The position numbers and the translations under genes were made by a program. Of a stretch of 24,779 bases of DNA, positions 15,070 through 22,529 are shown piece by piece. Under the pieces are notes generated by a model, which was not told the origin of the DNA, made no database searches, and saw only the letters and a program-made list of their open reading frames with translations. Source of the stretch: UBA6921 sp031370545 (GTDB lineage Bacteria > Pseudomonadota > Gammaproteobacteria > SG8-11); the NCBI GenBank assembly GCA_031370545.1, contig JANMQQ010000404.1:1-24779 (forward strand). The letters run 5' to 3'. Every line of letters starts with the position of its first letter. Within the stretch, counting starts at the first letter, position 1.

Positions 15070-15471
15070 CTAACTCAGTTTCGGGGACTCGTCCGCAACG
15101 ATCTGGATCGGTGCCTTGCACAACGGGCAGTAAGTCCATTTCGGCAGATAGTCATCGGATTCAAAATCCACAGTAGTTTCTTGTGCACAGGCCGGGCAGC
15201 GCCCCTGCGCTTTCTCGTTAATAAAGCCGGTATTGTATCGCTTGTAGGCAAGCACGGGCCCTAAAATCAGCAGCACCAGGGCGCTGATGAGATGAAATGC
15301 CGGAATGAAAGTTAAGAAAAACCCAACCGCACTTAACCAGCAAATGCCGAGGATCTTTAGCGCGCGCGCCAGCCGCGCCTGCCGGTCATAACGCGACAAC
15401 ACCAGTGTGCCATTGGTTTGCGCACCTTCATTGCCCTTGATCAACACGGCGTGTTGTTCCTGAGTGACCAT
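15070..15471 (-). CDS. Membrane protein with C-terminal zinc ribbon, unknown function
   Basis: A 133-residue protein. The ATG at 15471 is chosen because a GGGAG lies just upstream; the frame continues 65 codons further but overlaps mutY on the other strand. A cytoplasmic-like N-terminus of about 40 residues is followed by two closely spaced membrane helices ('ILGICWLSAVGFFLTFIPAF' and 'ISALVLLILGPVLAY'). A cytosolic tail has two CxxC pairs ('CPAC' and 'CPLC', about 20 residues apart) that should bind zinc. I do not recognise the family. It is divergent from mutY with 79 bp between the starts and is followed within 5 bp by the 33-residue membrane peptide. Confidence 0.75.
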   Translation of the reverse strand: MVTQEQHAVLIKGNEGAQTNGTLVLSRYDRQARLARALKILGICWLSAVGFFLTFIPAFHLISALVLLILGPVLAYKRYNTGFINEKAQGRCPACAQETTVDFESDDYLPKWTYCPLCKAPIQIVADESPKLS

Positions 15472-15550
15472 AAGCTCCCTGTACGAACTTGCAAATTGCC
15501 TTAGACTCACTGCTGCGTCCGCAGCTTCGCAGTAGCCACGAAATATTTCA

Positions 15551-16618
15551 ATGACGACCGATAACTTCAGTGCGCAATTATTGAATTGGTTTGACCGCCA
15601 TGGTCGCACCGACCTGCCGTGGCAGCACGACCCAACGCCGTATCGTGTGTGGGTGTCCGAGATCATGCTGCAGCAAACCCAGGTCGCAAGTGTGATCGCC
15701 TATTACACGCGCTTTATGCGGCGTTTTCCAGACATCCACGCGCTAGCCGCCGCGTCGTTGGACGAAGTGCTGCACTTGTGGACTGGTCTGGGTTACTACG
15801 CGCGCGCGCGCAATCTGCATCGCGCCGCGCAAACGATCTGCGATTTGCATGCGGGTGAATTTCCCTCCGCTGTCGCGGCGGTGGAAGCGCTGCCGGGTAT
15901 CGGCAAATCCACTGCGGGTGCGATCCTCGCATTAGCGTTTGATCAACGTCAGCCGATTCTCGACGGCAACGTAAAGCGCGTTCTGGCGCGCTACTTCGCG
16001 GTTGAGGGATGGCCTGGGCAAGCCGCAGTAGAGAAGCAACTCTGGAGCTTGGCGGATCAGCTCACACCTGCTCTGCGCGTCGCACACTATACCCAGGCGA
16101 TCATGGATTTGGGCGCAACCGTATGCACGCCGAAAAATCCGCACTGCGATGAATGCCCGGTGCGCACAAAATGCCAAGCTATGGCACTGGGTGAAGTTGC
16201 ACGTTACCCGTTTCCCAAACCACGTAAAGTGCTGCCGGTACGGCAGTGCGCGATGCTAATGATCACCAACGCGGCGGGTGAAGTACTACTCGAGCAACGC
16301 CCCCCAGTCGGCATCTGGGGTGGGTTGTGGAGTTTTCCGGAATGCGGGCCGCAAACCGATTGGCGTACCTGGCTTGCCGGACAAATGGATTTACAGGTCG
16401 AAAATGCACAAACCTGGAATCTAGTGCGACACACCTTCAGTCATTTCCATCTGGATATTCAGCCTATTCATGTCATAGCAGCGGTGTCAGATCGCGCCGT
16501 CATGGAAGGCGGCACGCGAGTCTGGTATAACTCCGCACATCCCGATGCGCGCGGACTTGCCGCGCCCGTAAAGCGCCTGCTCGACGAGCTGCGCGCCCAA
16601 CAAGAAGGAGTTCAATGA
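15551..16618 (+). CDS. mutY: Adenine DNA glycosylase
   Basis: A 355-residue base-excision repair enzyme that removes adenine mispaired with 8-oxoguanine. The catalytic E37 lies in 'SEIMLQQTQV', the helix-hairpin-helix is 'VEALPGIGKSTAGAI' (111-125), and D138 is in 'ILDGNVKRVLAR'. The 4Fe-4S cluster ligands C192, C199, C202 and C208 keep the C-X6-C-X2-C-X5-C spacing. The C-terminal NUDIX-like domain (from about 225) recognises 8-oxoG. No strong Shine-Dalgarno precedes the ATG. Its stop overlaps the yggX start as ATGA, the standard mutY-yggX pair of gammaproteobacteria. Confidence 0.97.
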   Translation: MTTDNFSAQLLNWFDRHGRTDLPWQHDPTPYRVWVSEIMLQQTQVASVIAYYTRFMRRFPDIHALAAASLDEVLHLWTGLGYYARARNLHRAAQTICDLHAGEFPSAVAAVEALPGIGKSTAGAILALAFDQRQPILDGNVKRVLARYFAVEGWPGQAAVEKQLWSLADQLTPALRVAHYTQAIMDLGATVCTPKNPHCDECPVRTKCQAMALGEVARYPFPKPRKVLPVRQCAMLMITNAAGEVLLEQRPPVGIWGGLWSFPECGPQTDWRTWLAGQMDLQVENAQTWNLVRHTFSHFHLDIQPIHVIAAVSDRAVMEGGTRVWYNSAHPDARGLAAPVKRLLDELRAQQEGVQ

Positions 16619-16893
16619 TGGCCCGCCTAGTCCAATGTGTGTATCTGAAAAAAGAAGCTGAAGGCTTGGATTACATCACCTACCCCGGTGAGCTTGGGCA
16701 GAAAATCTTCGACGGCGTGAGCAAAGAAGCCTGGCAACGCTGGCTGAAGCATCAAACCATGCTCATGAACGAAAACCGCCTCACACCGATTGATCCCGCA
16801 CATCGGAAATTTCTTGAAGCAGAGATGGAGAAGTTTTTCTTCGGCGGTGGCTCCGCACCTCCGCCCGGCTTTGTTCCCCCGGCCAAGAAATAA
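16615..16893 (+). CDS. yggX: Probable Fe(2+)-trafficking protein
   Basis: A 92-residue cytoplasmic protein of the YggX family, linked to iron handling and protection of Fe-S clusters from oxidation. The conserved cysteine is in 'LVQCVYLKKEAEGLDY', followed by 'YPGELGQKIFDGVSKEAWQRWL' features and 'NENRL'. The ATGs at 16615 and 16618 are both possible; AAGGAG is 4 and 7 bp upstream respectively, and 'MARLVQC' from 16618 resembles relatives more. The C-terminus ends in a proline-rich tail ('PPPGFVPPAKK'). It overlaps mutY, whose Fe-S cluster may be a client by association (inference). Confidence 0.95.
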   Translation: MMARLVQCVYLKKEAEGLDYITYPGELGQKIFDGVSKEAWQRWLKHQTMLMNENRLTPIDPAHRKFLEAEMEKFFFGGGSAPPPGFVPPAKK

Positions 16894-16916
16894 CGCTGCC
16901 TGCATGAGTGTTTGGC

Positions 16917-16946
16917 TTGACGGAATCCGCCCCGCTCCGTTCTAAT
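16917..16946 (+). promoter_or_regulatory. Sigma70-type promoter of tRNA-Phe
   Basis: TTGACG (16917-16922, 5 of 6), an 18-bp spacer and TCTAAT (16941-16946, 5 of 6). A very GC-rich discriminator follows (CGCGCGCGGGG-like, around 16953-16965), the kind found at stringently controlled stable-RNA promoters. The tRNA begins 58 bp after the -10. Confidence 0.75.
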
Positions 16947-17004
16947 ACGCGTTCGCGCGCGGGGCAGGTGTCATTGCCCGGCCGGTACCCTCGCAATTCA
17001 ATCT

Positions 17005-17080
<76 letters not shown>

Positions 17081-17127
17081 ATTTTTTCAACGGCTTGCGT
17101 AACATCGAGCAGTTTGTTCAATTCCCA

Positions 17128-17146
17128 TGCGGGACTTTTGCGGGAC
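17128..17146. repeat. Tandem 8-bp direct repeats beside attL
   Basis: TGCGGGAC occurs at 17128-17135 and again at 17139-17146, one helical turn (11 bp) apart, between tRNA-Phe and the integrase stop. The spacing and position suit arm-type binding sites for the integrase, but this is inference. Confidence 0.4.
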
Positions 17147-17149
17147 CTG

Positions 17150-18262
17150 CTAACTCGCACTGAGCCGCCGCAACACCACTAACTCCGGCTTTCCATCGCC
17201 ACCATCACACACCTTGTTTGCTGCTTCGACCAATTTTGAGAGCTCCGCGGCGGAGTAATGAGTAGTAATTCTACCGGACCGATGCCCCAACAGATCTTGT
17301 CGGTCTTCAAAGCTCACTCCCGCTGCACGCAACCGGCGGCCGAAAGTGTGTTTGAGGTCATGCACTCTGACTTGATGCATTCCCGCTCGTGCTCTCGCTT
17401 TTATCCATGCGTGGTTTAGCATCCGAGTTACGGGCGCAACTTGGTGTCTGCCCCTTGCGGCAGGTTCACCTTCGTAGACAAAAACATGCGTCGGATGTCT
17501 CCCCCGCTGCTCATCAATAACGGAAAGGGCAACTTGATTTAGTACGACCAATCTTTCCTCCTTGTTCTTTACAATTTTGGCCGGAATTATAAATACCGAT
17601 GTATCAAGTTGTGGAACCTTGACCTCCCACTTCCATTCCAATTTGCAGATTTCCTGGTCACGACAGCCGGTATTCACCGCAAACGACGCCATCCGGGAAA
17701 GATGCTCGGGCAATTGCTGAAATAATTTGGACTGTTCATCCCAGGTCAAGGGGTAGGGTTTTCGCTTATCGGCGTCAGGTAGTAGCCGGATTTTCGGCGC
17801 CATAAGCAACCAGGTGAGTCCGTGATCATCTACCCATTCGGACGATGCCAGATTGAGAATCCGTCGAACTACCTTTAGACCATGGTTGATGGTTCCCGGT
17901 GCAACGCGATCTTTGCGTCGACCCTCTAACCACGGCAACAGTGTCCCCATGTGTATCTTGTCGAGCCTAGTTTCACCGATAAAAGGCATCAAATTATTAA
18001 TCCTTCCGATGTCGCTTCGCAGGCTACGTTTGTGGTGATTTTCATCAACGTATCTTTCAGCAGCTTGATCAAAGGTTCTGGGCGGCCTTACGCCATAAAT
18101 CTCTGCTTGTCGTTTGACCTCGGATAATCGCGCTAGGAAATGCTCCGCTTCTTCGAGGCTAGCCGTTCCAGTGCTGACGCAAATGCGCTGCCTGTGAATG
18201 TATTTGTCGACTTGCCAGATGCCGGCGCGCAAGAAGAGCCCCGGTGATTTTTTTCGCCCCAT
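17150..18262 (-). CDS. Tyrosine-type site-specific integrase (genomic island/prophage)
   Basis: A 370-residue tyrosine recombinase for integration and excision of the adjacent element. The N-terminal arm-binding part (1-60) is followed by a SAM-like core-binding domain (about 60-150) and the catalytic domain. Catalytic residues seen are R201 ('NTGCRDQEICKLEW'), K232, H301, H327 ('LLGHRSG') and the nucleophile Y336 ('THYS'). The second arginine of the usual HxxR box is lysine here (H301-D-L-K304), which I recall in many phage-type relatives. AGGTG precedes the ATG by 6 bp. The gene points at the 3' end of tRNA-Phe, 70 bp away. Its start is overlapped by the excisionase-like gene by 130 bp. Confidence 0.93.
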   Translation of the reverse strand: MGRKKSPGLFLRAGIWQVDKYIHRQRICVSTGTASLEEAEHFLARLSEVKRQAEIYGVRPPRTFDQAAERYVDENHHKRSLRSDIGRINNLMPFIGETRLDKIHMGTLLPWLEGRRKDRVAPGTINHGLKVVRRILNLASSEWVDDHGLTWLLMAPKIRLLPDADKRKPYPLTWDEQSKLFQQLPEHLSRMASFAVNTGCRDQEICKLEWKWEVKVPQLDTSVFIIPAKIVKNKEERLVVLNQVALSVIDEQRGRHPTHVFVYEGEPAARGRHQVAPVTRMLNHAWIKARARAGMHQVRVHDLKHTFGRRLRAAGVSFEDRQDLLGHRSGRITTHYSAAELSKLVEAANKVCDGGDGKPELVVLRRLSAS

Positions 18263-18501
18263 GTTTCACCTGTAAAATTGGTTAGTCCGGGACGCCCATT
18301 GCGAGACTTGTACGCGTCTCCGAGGGCGTCCAGCTCTAAGCGATCAAACGCGATACCCTGTACCCCGACTACAATCGCGGTAAGGTGTGGACGTAGTTCT
18401 TTGTTGAATCGATTTCTGTCCATGCCCATATAAAATGGCGCATCACGAAATCGAATGAATCGCGGTAAAAGCATTTGCAATTTAGATGATGTTTTCGCCA
18501 T
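18133..18501 (-). CDS. Excisionase-like/AlpA-like small DNA-binding protein, overlapping the integrase
   Basis: A 122-residue protein starting 'MAKTSSKLQMLLPRF', with GGAGG 4 bp before the ATG. Residues about 15-70 ('RDAPFYMGMDRNRFNKELRPHL' region, then 'GVQGIAFDRLELDALGDAYKSRNGRPG') resemble the winged-helix-like directionality factors that precede integrases in islands. The C-terminal 43 codons overlap the integrase start in another frame. This tail ends 'FASALERLASKKRSIS', which resembles the tails I remember for such proteins, so the overlap may be genuine. Likely role: bends DNA at the attachment sites and directs excision, or regulates the integrase. The name is an inference from size, fold-like pattern and position. 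Confidence 0.7.
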   Translation of the reverse strand: MAKTSSKLQMLLPRFIRFRDAPFYMGMDRNRFNKELRPHLTAIVVGVQGIAFDRLELDALGDAYKSRNGRPGLTNFTGETWGEKNHRGSSCAPASGKSTNTFTGSAFASALERLASKKRSIS

Positions 18502-19155
18502 AAAACCTCCCACAGAAAAACGGATAGCGCACGTTTTTGACAAATCAGGCCGGCAAACTAGCCAGAGCGTTGTGTTGATTGCGGTGGCGTTGGGCCCCGC
18601 TCCTGTGGACGTATCTTCTGGAAAAGCTATGAGATCAACATCGCATTAAATGCGGCATCAGCAAGCGCAAATATTTAGAAAGCGACGTGCGCCGCCTTTG
18701 GGTGATCGCTGCTGAAGAGAGACGCACAAAAAATGTGCATCTAATTCCTTTGTGAAAAATTTACGTCTATTTTTTGGGGCGTAGAAATCAGCGACGTAAT
18801 CTGATCAATCGGACGATCGTTAAAATGAATGCATAAGCAATTCATCACTACGGGAAATTTCAGAAAAAAATAACTTGTAATGCTCATTTGAACCCAGCGC
18901 GCGAATGCCGTGGGTAGTTACAGTGCTGCTTGTTTATACCGGCCAGCTACCGGTTGATGATTGCAAGACTACGTGCCGACAATTTTATTGTCAACACCCA
19001 ACGAAAAATATTATTTGTACTTATTTTAACGTCTACAAGATTCGTGATGCCGGGAGCGCGTGCCCCAATGAACCTGAAGATTGGACGTCAAGTCATGACC
19101 CTACTAAATTTCGCAAAGATTTCTTATCGCACTCCGTGCACAAAACGACCGCAAG
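18502..19155. other. Gene-free stretch inside the island
   Basis: About 650 bp, AT-richer than the core genes, with several short frames that show no family resemblance and no good start sites. A perfect hairpin GACAAT-TTT-ATTGTC lies at 18978-18992. The promoter of the excisionase-integrase unit should be near 18510-18650, but no clear -35/-10 was found. Confidence 0.55.
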
Positions 19156-20259
19156 CTAATGTATTAAGTTGGTCTTTACAAAATAAGCCGTTAGCACCAC
19201 TTCATCCGGAATCGCCAGCGACATCCCATCGGTCGAATTCCTCTGGACTACAAAGCCAAAGCGATTCTGTTTCGATCCAAGAAAAAAATCTGCCTGGTAT
19301 CCCGTCACGCGCCCGGTGCCAACGGAATGAAATCCACCACTCACCTCGAACCCAAAATATGTCAAAACCTGGCGGATCACTGAAATAGTTACATGATCCA
19401 TTTGCTGCACGCCATCCTCATACCGGCGGTAACCAATTTCAAGTCCCGAGCCATTTTCCGGCGCACGCAAACTTAAATACGAAACCATATATGCACGCCC
19501 ATCCACCGCGTCCCCCCGCGCTGCATAGGTCAATCCCCAACTCAACATTGCCGTTGGGGCCAGCCGCCATTCATGCTCATAAAACAAAAAATCCAGATGA
19601 TCCAACTCCAGCGTGTACACCCCGAAACTTTGTCCGTTCCATCCGACCTGCAAAAATAGCCCGTTGTGAACCGCATCGACCGGGTTGGCGCTCTGAAAAA
19701 CCGGCTGCTGCTTCACCTGCGTCAGCTGCGGTGAATAGCGTTGCCGCACACCGAAGATGGCATAACCATCGTACGTCGTGGCACGGTGCACGTAGGCGAG
19801 CAAGTAATCGCCATAATTCCAGGAACCGTAACTTCCCGCCGTGGTTCCACGCACTGCCACACTGGTCAGATCCAACCGCAGCAGCGCCGTATCGTTGTAT
19901 AGCGTGAGCAGGTCATGACTGATTGATCCCTCGACCACGCCCTGATCGGTGGGCAGCAGCACGTGCGGTCCCTGATCCTCGTAAAACTCCATCAGGTTTT
20001 TCACCTCACCACGGGCCACGGTATCGCCAAACTCCAGGAACCGTCGCGCTACATTCTGCCGGTTGTTATCCAACCACAAGCGTTCGAAGTCCTGCGGCGT
20101 CAGTGTCGTTAACGTCTCCGCGCGTGCCGGCGACATCAATACCAACCCCAACGCGATGACCGCCGCCGGTGTTGCACAACACGGCGCCCAACCTCGCACC
20201 TTCACGCCGCTAGTTTGCAAAACAAATTCCCGGCGGCAGCACATCACGTTGTTATCCAT
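19156..20259 (-). CDS. Exported, probably beta-rich envelope protein of unknown function
   Basis: A 367-residue protein. The start at 20259 is chosen because GAGG lies 7 bp upstream; an ATG 15 bp earlier is not as well placed. A long N-terminal region with positive charges precedes a hydrophobic stretch 'AAVIALGLVLMSPARA' and a cleavage-type site before 'ETLTTLTPQDF' (mature from about residue 49). The mature part has an alpha-helical start ('DFERLWLDNNRQNVARRFLEF'), then many alternating polar/apolar stretches with Tyr, Phe and Trp ('YGSWNYGDYLLAYVHRATTYDGYAIFGVRQRY', 20-residue pieces of which look like beta strands). That suits an outer-membrane barrel or a beta-sandwich, though the last residue is His rather than Phe. 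I do not recognise the family. It is the last gene of a three-gene cassette. Confidence 0.75.
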   Translation of the reverse strand: MDNNVMCCRREFVLQTSGVKVRGWAPCCATPAAVIALGLVLMSPARAETLTTLTPQDFERLWLDNNRQNVARRFLEFGDTVARGEVKNLMEFYEDQGPHVLLPTDQGVVEGSISHDLLTLYNDTALLRLDLTSVAVRGTTAGSYGSWNYGDYLLAYVHRATTYDGYAIFGVRQRYSPQLTQVKQQPVFQSANPVDAVHNGLFLQVGWNGQSFGVYTLELDHLDFLFYEHEWRLAPTAMLSWGLTYAARGDAVDGRAYMVSYLSLRAPENGSGLEIGYRRYEDGVQQMDHVTISVIRQVLTYFGFEVSGGFHSVGTGRVTGYQADFFLGSKQNRFGFVVQRNSTDGMSLAIPDEVVLTAYFVKTNLIH

Positions 20260-20287
20260 TGTTATCCTCACCAATGCAGTGGCGGAA

Positions 20288-20866
20288 TTAATGCAAACCG
20301 TTGGAAGTTGCAGGCAACATCACGTGGGCCAGGTGATCCATCACACTCTGTGCATAGCGCGCAAACGCGTCACGGTCCTCCGGACTGCGCAACGCCGCCA
20401 ATGTCGCTGCGCGTGTCAGATCAAGTTCCACTAAGATGTAGACGTCCTGAGTGGCCGGATCACGCCACTGCCCAACAATGCGACTACCCGCAAGTGACTG
20501 CAGCGCCAGCGAGTGCATGGTCCGGTCCGCACGGTGGTGCTGTGTTTGCTGATGATCATCGCGGGTGGCGTCATCGGCATTCCCCGCGGCATCACCGACG
20601 CCATACGCCAGTTCACGCGCGATCAATCCACGTGCCCGATCACTGGCGATGGAAATCTGGAACGACAGATCACCGACCGGAGACGCCGAGCCCACCGCAT
20701 AAATGATGGCCTTGTCTCCCTTGCTCACCGCATAGCTACTCTTGTTCACCCAGTCGGGTGCACCCGTGATTCCCAGCGAACCGTCGATCACCGGCGCATT
20801 CGAACAGGCGTTGCATACCGCCACCACACAGACGCATAGCGCTTTGCCAAACGAAGTCTTGGTCAT
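20288..20866 (-). CDS. LPP20-like lipoprotein
   Basis: A 192-residue protein with AAGGAG 7 bp before its ATG. The N-terminus 'MTKTSFGKALCVCVVAVCNACS' is a signal peptide with several cysteines; the last one (in 'CNAC') or the one in 'VAVC' could be lipidated, but neither fits the standard lipobox well. 'APDWVNK' then 'IIYAVGSASPVGDLSFQISIASDRARGLIAREL', and later 'GSRIVGQWRDPATQDVYILVELDL', follow the LPP20 pattern: a WV near the start, a G-x-G-x-A region, an Ala-rich helix with DRAR, and W-x-D-P-x-T-x-x-V-Y-x-L. LPP20 family proteins are periplasmic or outer-membrane lipoproteins, some flagellum-linked. It ends 28 bp before the next gene, so the two are likely co-transcribed. Function unknown. 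Confidence 0.7.
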   Translation of the reverse strand: MTKTSFGKALCVCVVAVCNACSNAPVIDGSLGITGAPDWVNKSSYAVSKGDKAIIYAVGSASPVGDLSFQISIASDRARGLIARELAYGVGDAAGNADDATRDDHQQTQHHRADRTMHSLALQSLAGSRIVGQWRDPATQDVYILVELDLTRAATLAALRSPEDRDAFARYAQSVMDHLAHVMLPATSNGLH

Positions 20867-20933
20867 GCAAGTACTCCTTCAGTGTGTAATTTGGAAAAAC
20901 TCTCGTATTCACCCCGATGCTCTGAACAGCGCG

Positions 20934-21152
20934 TTACCGCGATGGGGTGTGCTCCACGAGCAGCGCGGCCGCAGGAAACAAGACCAGTGGCCACAGCGCC
21001 ATGCTGATGGCGTAGCCGTAATTACCGGTGAACCCGAATTTCAGTGCGGATAGCCCAAAGCCGATCCAGCCCAGCTGCCGCAACAGCTGGGCTAAGTGTT
21101 GCCGGGCGACCGGCTGGACGAACACTCGCTGCAGGAATTGGTGAATTGTCAT
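20934..21152 (-). CDS. Small membrane protein, first gene of the envelope cassette
   Basis: A 72-residue protein starting 'MTIHQFLQRVFVQPV'. The ATG at 21152 has AGGAG 8 bp upstream and is preferred to one 27 bp earlier. An amphipathic, basic N-terminal third ('QRVFVQPVARQHLAQLLRQL') is followed by two hydrophobic stretches ('LGWIGFGLSALKFGF' and 'AISMALWPLVLFPAAALLV'), likely one or two membrane helices. No family is recognised. It lies 67 bp before the LPP20-like gene on the same strand, so it probably belongs to one transcript with the two genes after it. Confidence 0.6.
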   Translation of the reverse strand: MTIHQFLQRVFVQPVARQHLAQLLRQLGWIGFGLSALKFGFTGNYGYAISMALWPLVLFPAAALLVEHTPSR

Positions 21153-21874
21153 GCTGAGTACTCCTGTGGATGACCGCACGCATGCGCGATCTCAGGAGCT
21201 GTTGTAAAACGGAATGCTAAATCTGCAATTATTGGTGCGGTGTTGTGAACACGTGAGGGGTGAACAGCGATGCAGTAGAACTGCAAATTGAATTCGTGAC
21301 CTGCAAACTAATGACATCGATTTCGATGACCGCGCCAGAATTGGCGTAAGCGTTTTTGGATTCGGGAGCTATCATAACGAAGAATGAAAGAGGGTAGAGT
21401 GCCCGGCGTTGAAATCAAAAAACTGCGGATTAAGGGGAGTTTGTTTGTAAGGAATGCGAAGTGGCAAAGAGGACAAAGCGTGCCGAAGAAAATTTCGAAT
21501 AAATAATTGGTAATTGTTGCTAGGGCGACACGGCGCACTTAAATGTCAATATCATGATCTTTGGCGCAAAGAGGCAGTGCGGAAATGATTTAATTGCCGC
21601 GATTTAATGCCCATTGCGGGTTCGCACGCCAGAAGTTGCCAATCCCCGTGAGGGCGCTTTCGACCCCAAGCCGACTCTCAACACAAAAAAATATCAACGT
21701 CCGGTCTGTGCTTGTTAGCAGACGTACGAATAAATCTTGCGAATGTCCTTCTCGCGGTATTGGCAACATGTTGGCGCGCTCTCTTACCGCGCACCCGTCA
21801 TCTAGTAGATTCGGGTGCTTTTCCGGAGCACGGTTTGCCGCGCCATTGCGCGTGATACACCTCTTGCCACATCT
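21153..21874. other. Gene-free stretch between envelope cassette and toxin-antitoxin pair
   Basis: About 720 bp with no convincing gene. The part nearest the cassette holds its likely control region: GTGAAC at 21245-21250 and 21260-21265, CTGCAAA at 21281-21287 and 21301-21307, and a palindrome CATCGA-TT-TCGATG (21315-21328). At 21791-21822 a hairpin GCACCCG...CGGGTGC with an inner ATCT/AGAT and a TTTT tail could end transcription on the plus strand. The remainder shows nothing recognisable. Confidence 0.5.
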
Positions 21875-22201
21875 TCACGCTGCGCGCGCGCGGCGTTTTT
21901 TCACAGTTGGGACGGCGGGTATGGCTGCAAGATTCACCTTGAGGCTACGCAAGATTTTTAGAATGGTGTCGAAGCGTGGCTTCGCTCCCGGAGCGAGCGC
22001 CTTGTACAAGCTTTCGCGCCCCAAGCCCGTGTCCTTGGCGATTTGCGTCATGCCGCGTGCTTTTGCAACGTTGGCTAACGCGGTCAACAGCAGGTCAGGA
22101 TCATCTTCCTCCAAAACGGCGGTGAGGTATTCCGCGATCACCTCGTCGTTATCGAGGTAGCTGGCGGGGTCAAAGTCGGTGATGCGTACTTTCGTTTTCA
22201 T
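21875..22201 (-). CDS. Antitoxin of a HI1420-type (HigA-like) toxin-antitoxin module
   Basis: A 108-residue helix-turn-helix antitoxin starting 'MKTKVRITDFDPASYL'. The ATG at 22201 is preferred because GGAG is 8 bp upstream; the ATG at 22207 overlaps the toxin stop (ATGA) but would be only 2 bp from it. 'YLDNDEVIAEYLTAVLEEDDPDLLL' contains the conserved family opening. The helix-turn-helix is 'GMTQIAKDTGLGRESLYKALAPGAKPRFDTILKIL', in pieces at about residues 50-85. It ends in a very basic tail ('KKRRARAA'). It should bind and neutralise the toxin and repress the shared promoter. Toxin-first order is usual for this subgroup. Confidence 0.92.
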   Translation of the reverse strand: MKTKVRITDFDPASYLDNDEVIAEYLTAVLEEDDPDLLLTALANVAKARGMTQIAKDTGLGRESLYKALAPGAKPRFDTILKILRSLKVNLAAIPAVPTVKKRRARAA

Positions 22202-22203
22202 GG

Positions 22204-22494
22204 TCATAACTCCTGCGCCAACACGGTGGCGCGTTTGATGTCACGGGACTGCGTGGATTTATCGCCGCCGCACAGTAGCAACAGGATCGTTTTACCACGT
22301 TGCGTGTAATACAACCGGTAGCCCGGGCCGACGTCCACGCGCATTTCATAAACTTGATGCCCAACCGACTTCACATCACCCAGATTTCCGGCCCGGACGC
22401 GATCTAATCGCATGATGATCCGTGCTTTGGCCCGAGCATCGCGCAGACCGGAAAACCAAGATGTAAACGTTTCCGTCTGTTGTATCGTGAACAT
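22204..22494 (-). CDS. RelE/ParE-superfamily toxin, HI1419 type (HigB-like)
   Basis: A 96-residue toxin of the subgroup found upstream of HI1420-like antitoxins. 'FTSWFSGLRDARAKARIIMRLDRVRAGNLGD' is the helical N-terminal half, and 'GHQVYEMRVDVGPGYRLYY' and 'ILLLLCGGDKSTQSRDIKRA' are the beta strands with the conserved Arg, Tyr and Lys residues. Members studied act on translation as ribosome-dependent ribonucleases; that is family knowledge, not shown here. Its stop overlaps the antitoxin reading frame. No Shine-Dalgarno precedes the ATG, and the -10 box lies only 6 bp upstream. In an island such a pair would favour retention of the element. Confidence 0.93.
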   Translation of the reverse strand: MFTIQQTETFTSWFSGLRDARAKARIIMRLDRVRAGNLGDVKSVGHQVYEMRVDVGPGYRLYYTQRGKTILLLLCGGDKSTQSRDIKRATVLAQEL

Positions 22495-22500
22495 AATTAC

Positions 22501-22529
22501 ACTGTATCCGTATAGATACTAACGGTCAA
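22501..22529 (-). promoter_or_regulatory. Promoter and likely operator of the toxin-antitoxin operon
   Basis: On the minus strand, TTGACC (22529-22524), a 17-bp spacer and TACAGT (22506-22501, 4 of 6) precede the toxin start at 22494. Between them lie inverted repeats GTATC and GATAC around a 6-bp centre, also readable as GTAT-CT-ATAC, a good place for antitoxin binding and self-repression. The predicted transcription start falls at or next to the toxin ATG. Confidence 0.65.

Noticed and set aside
18930..19388. Plus-strand frame with 'MNLKIGRQVMTLL', resembling a chemoreceptor start
   Set aside because: The similarity covers only about ten residues, the downstream part overlaps a better-supported gene on the other strand, and there is no ribosome site.
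21594..22160. 188-codon plus-strand frame opposite the antitoxin
   Set aside because: It is antisense to the antitoxin gene, has no recognisable domain, and begins in non-coding DNA.
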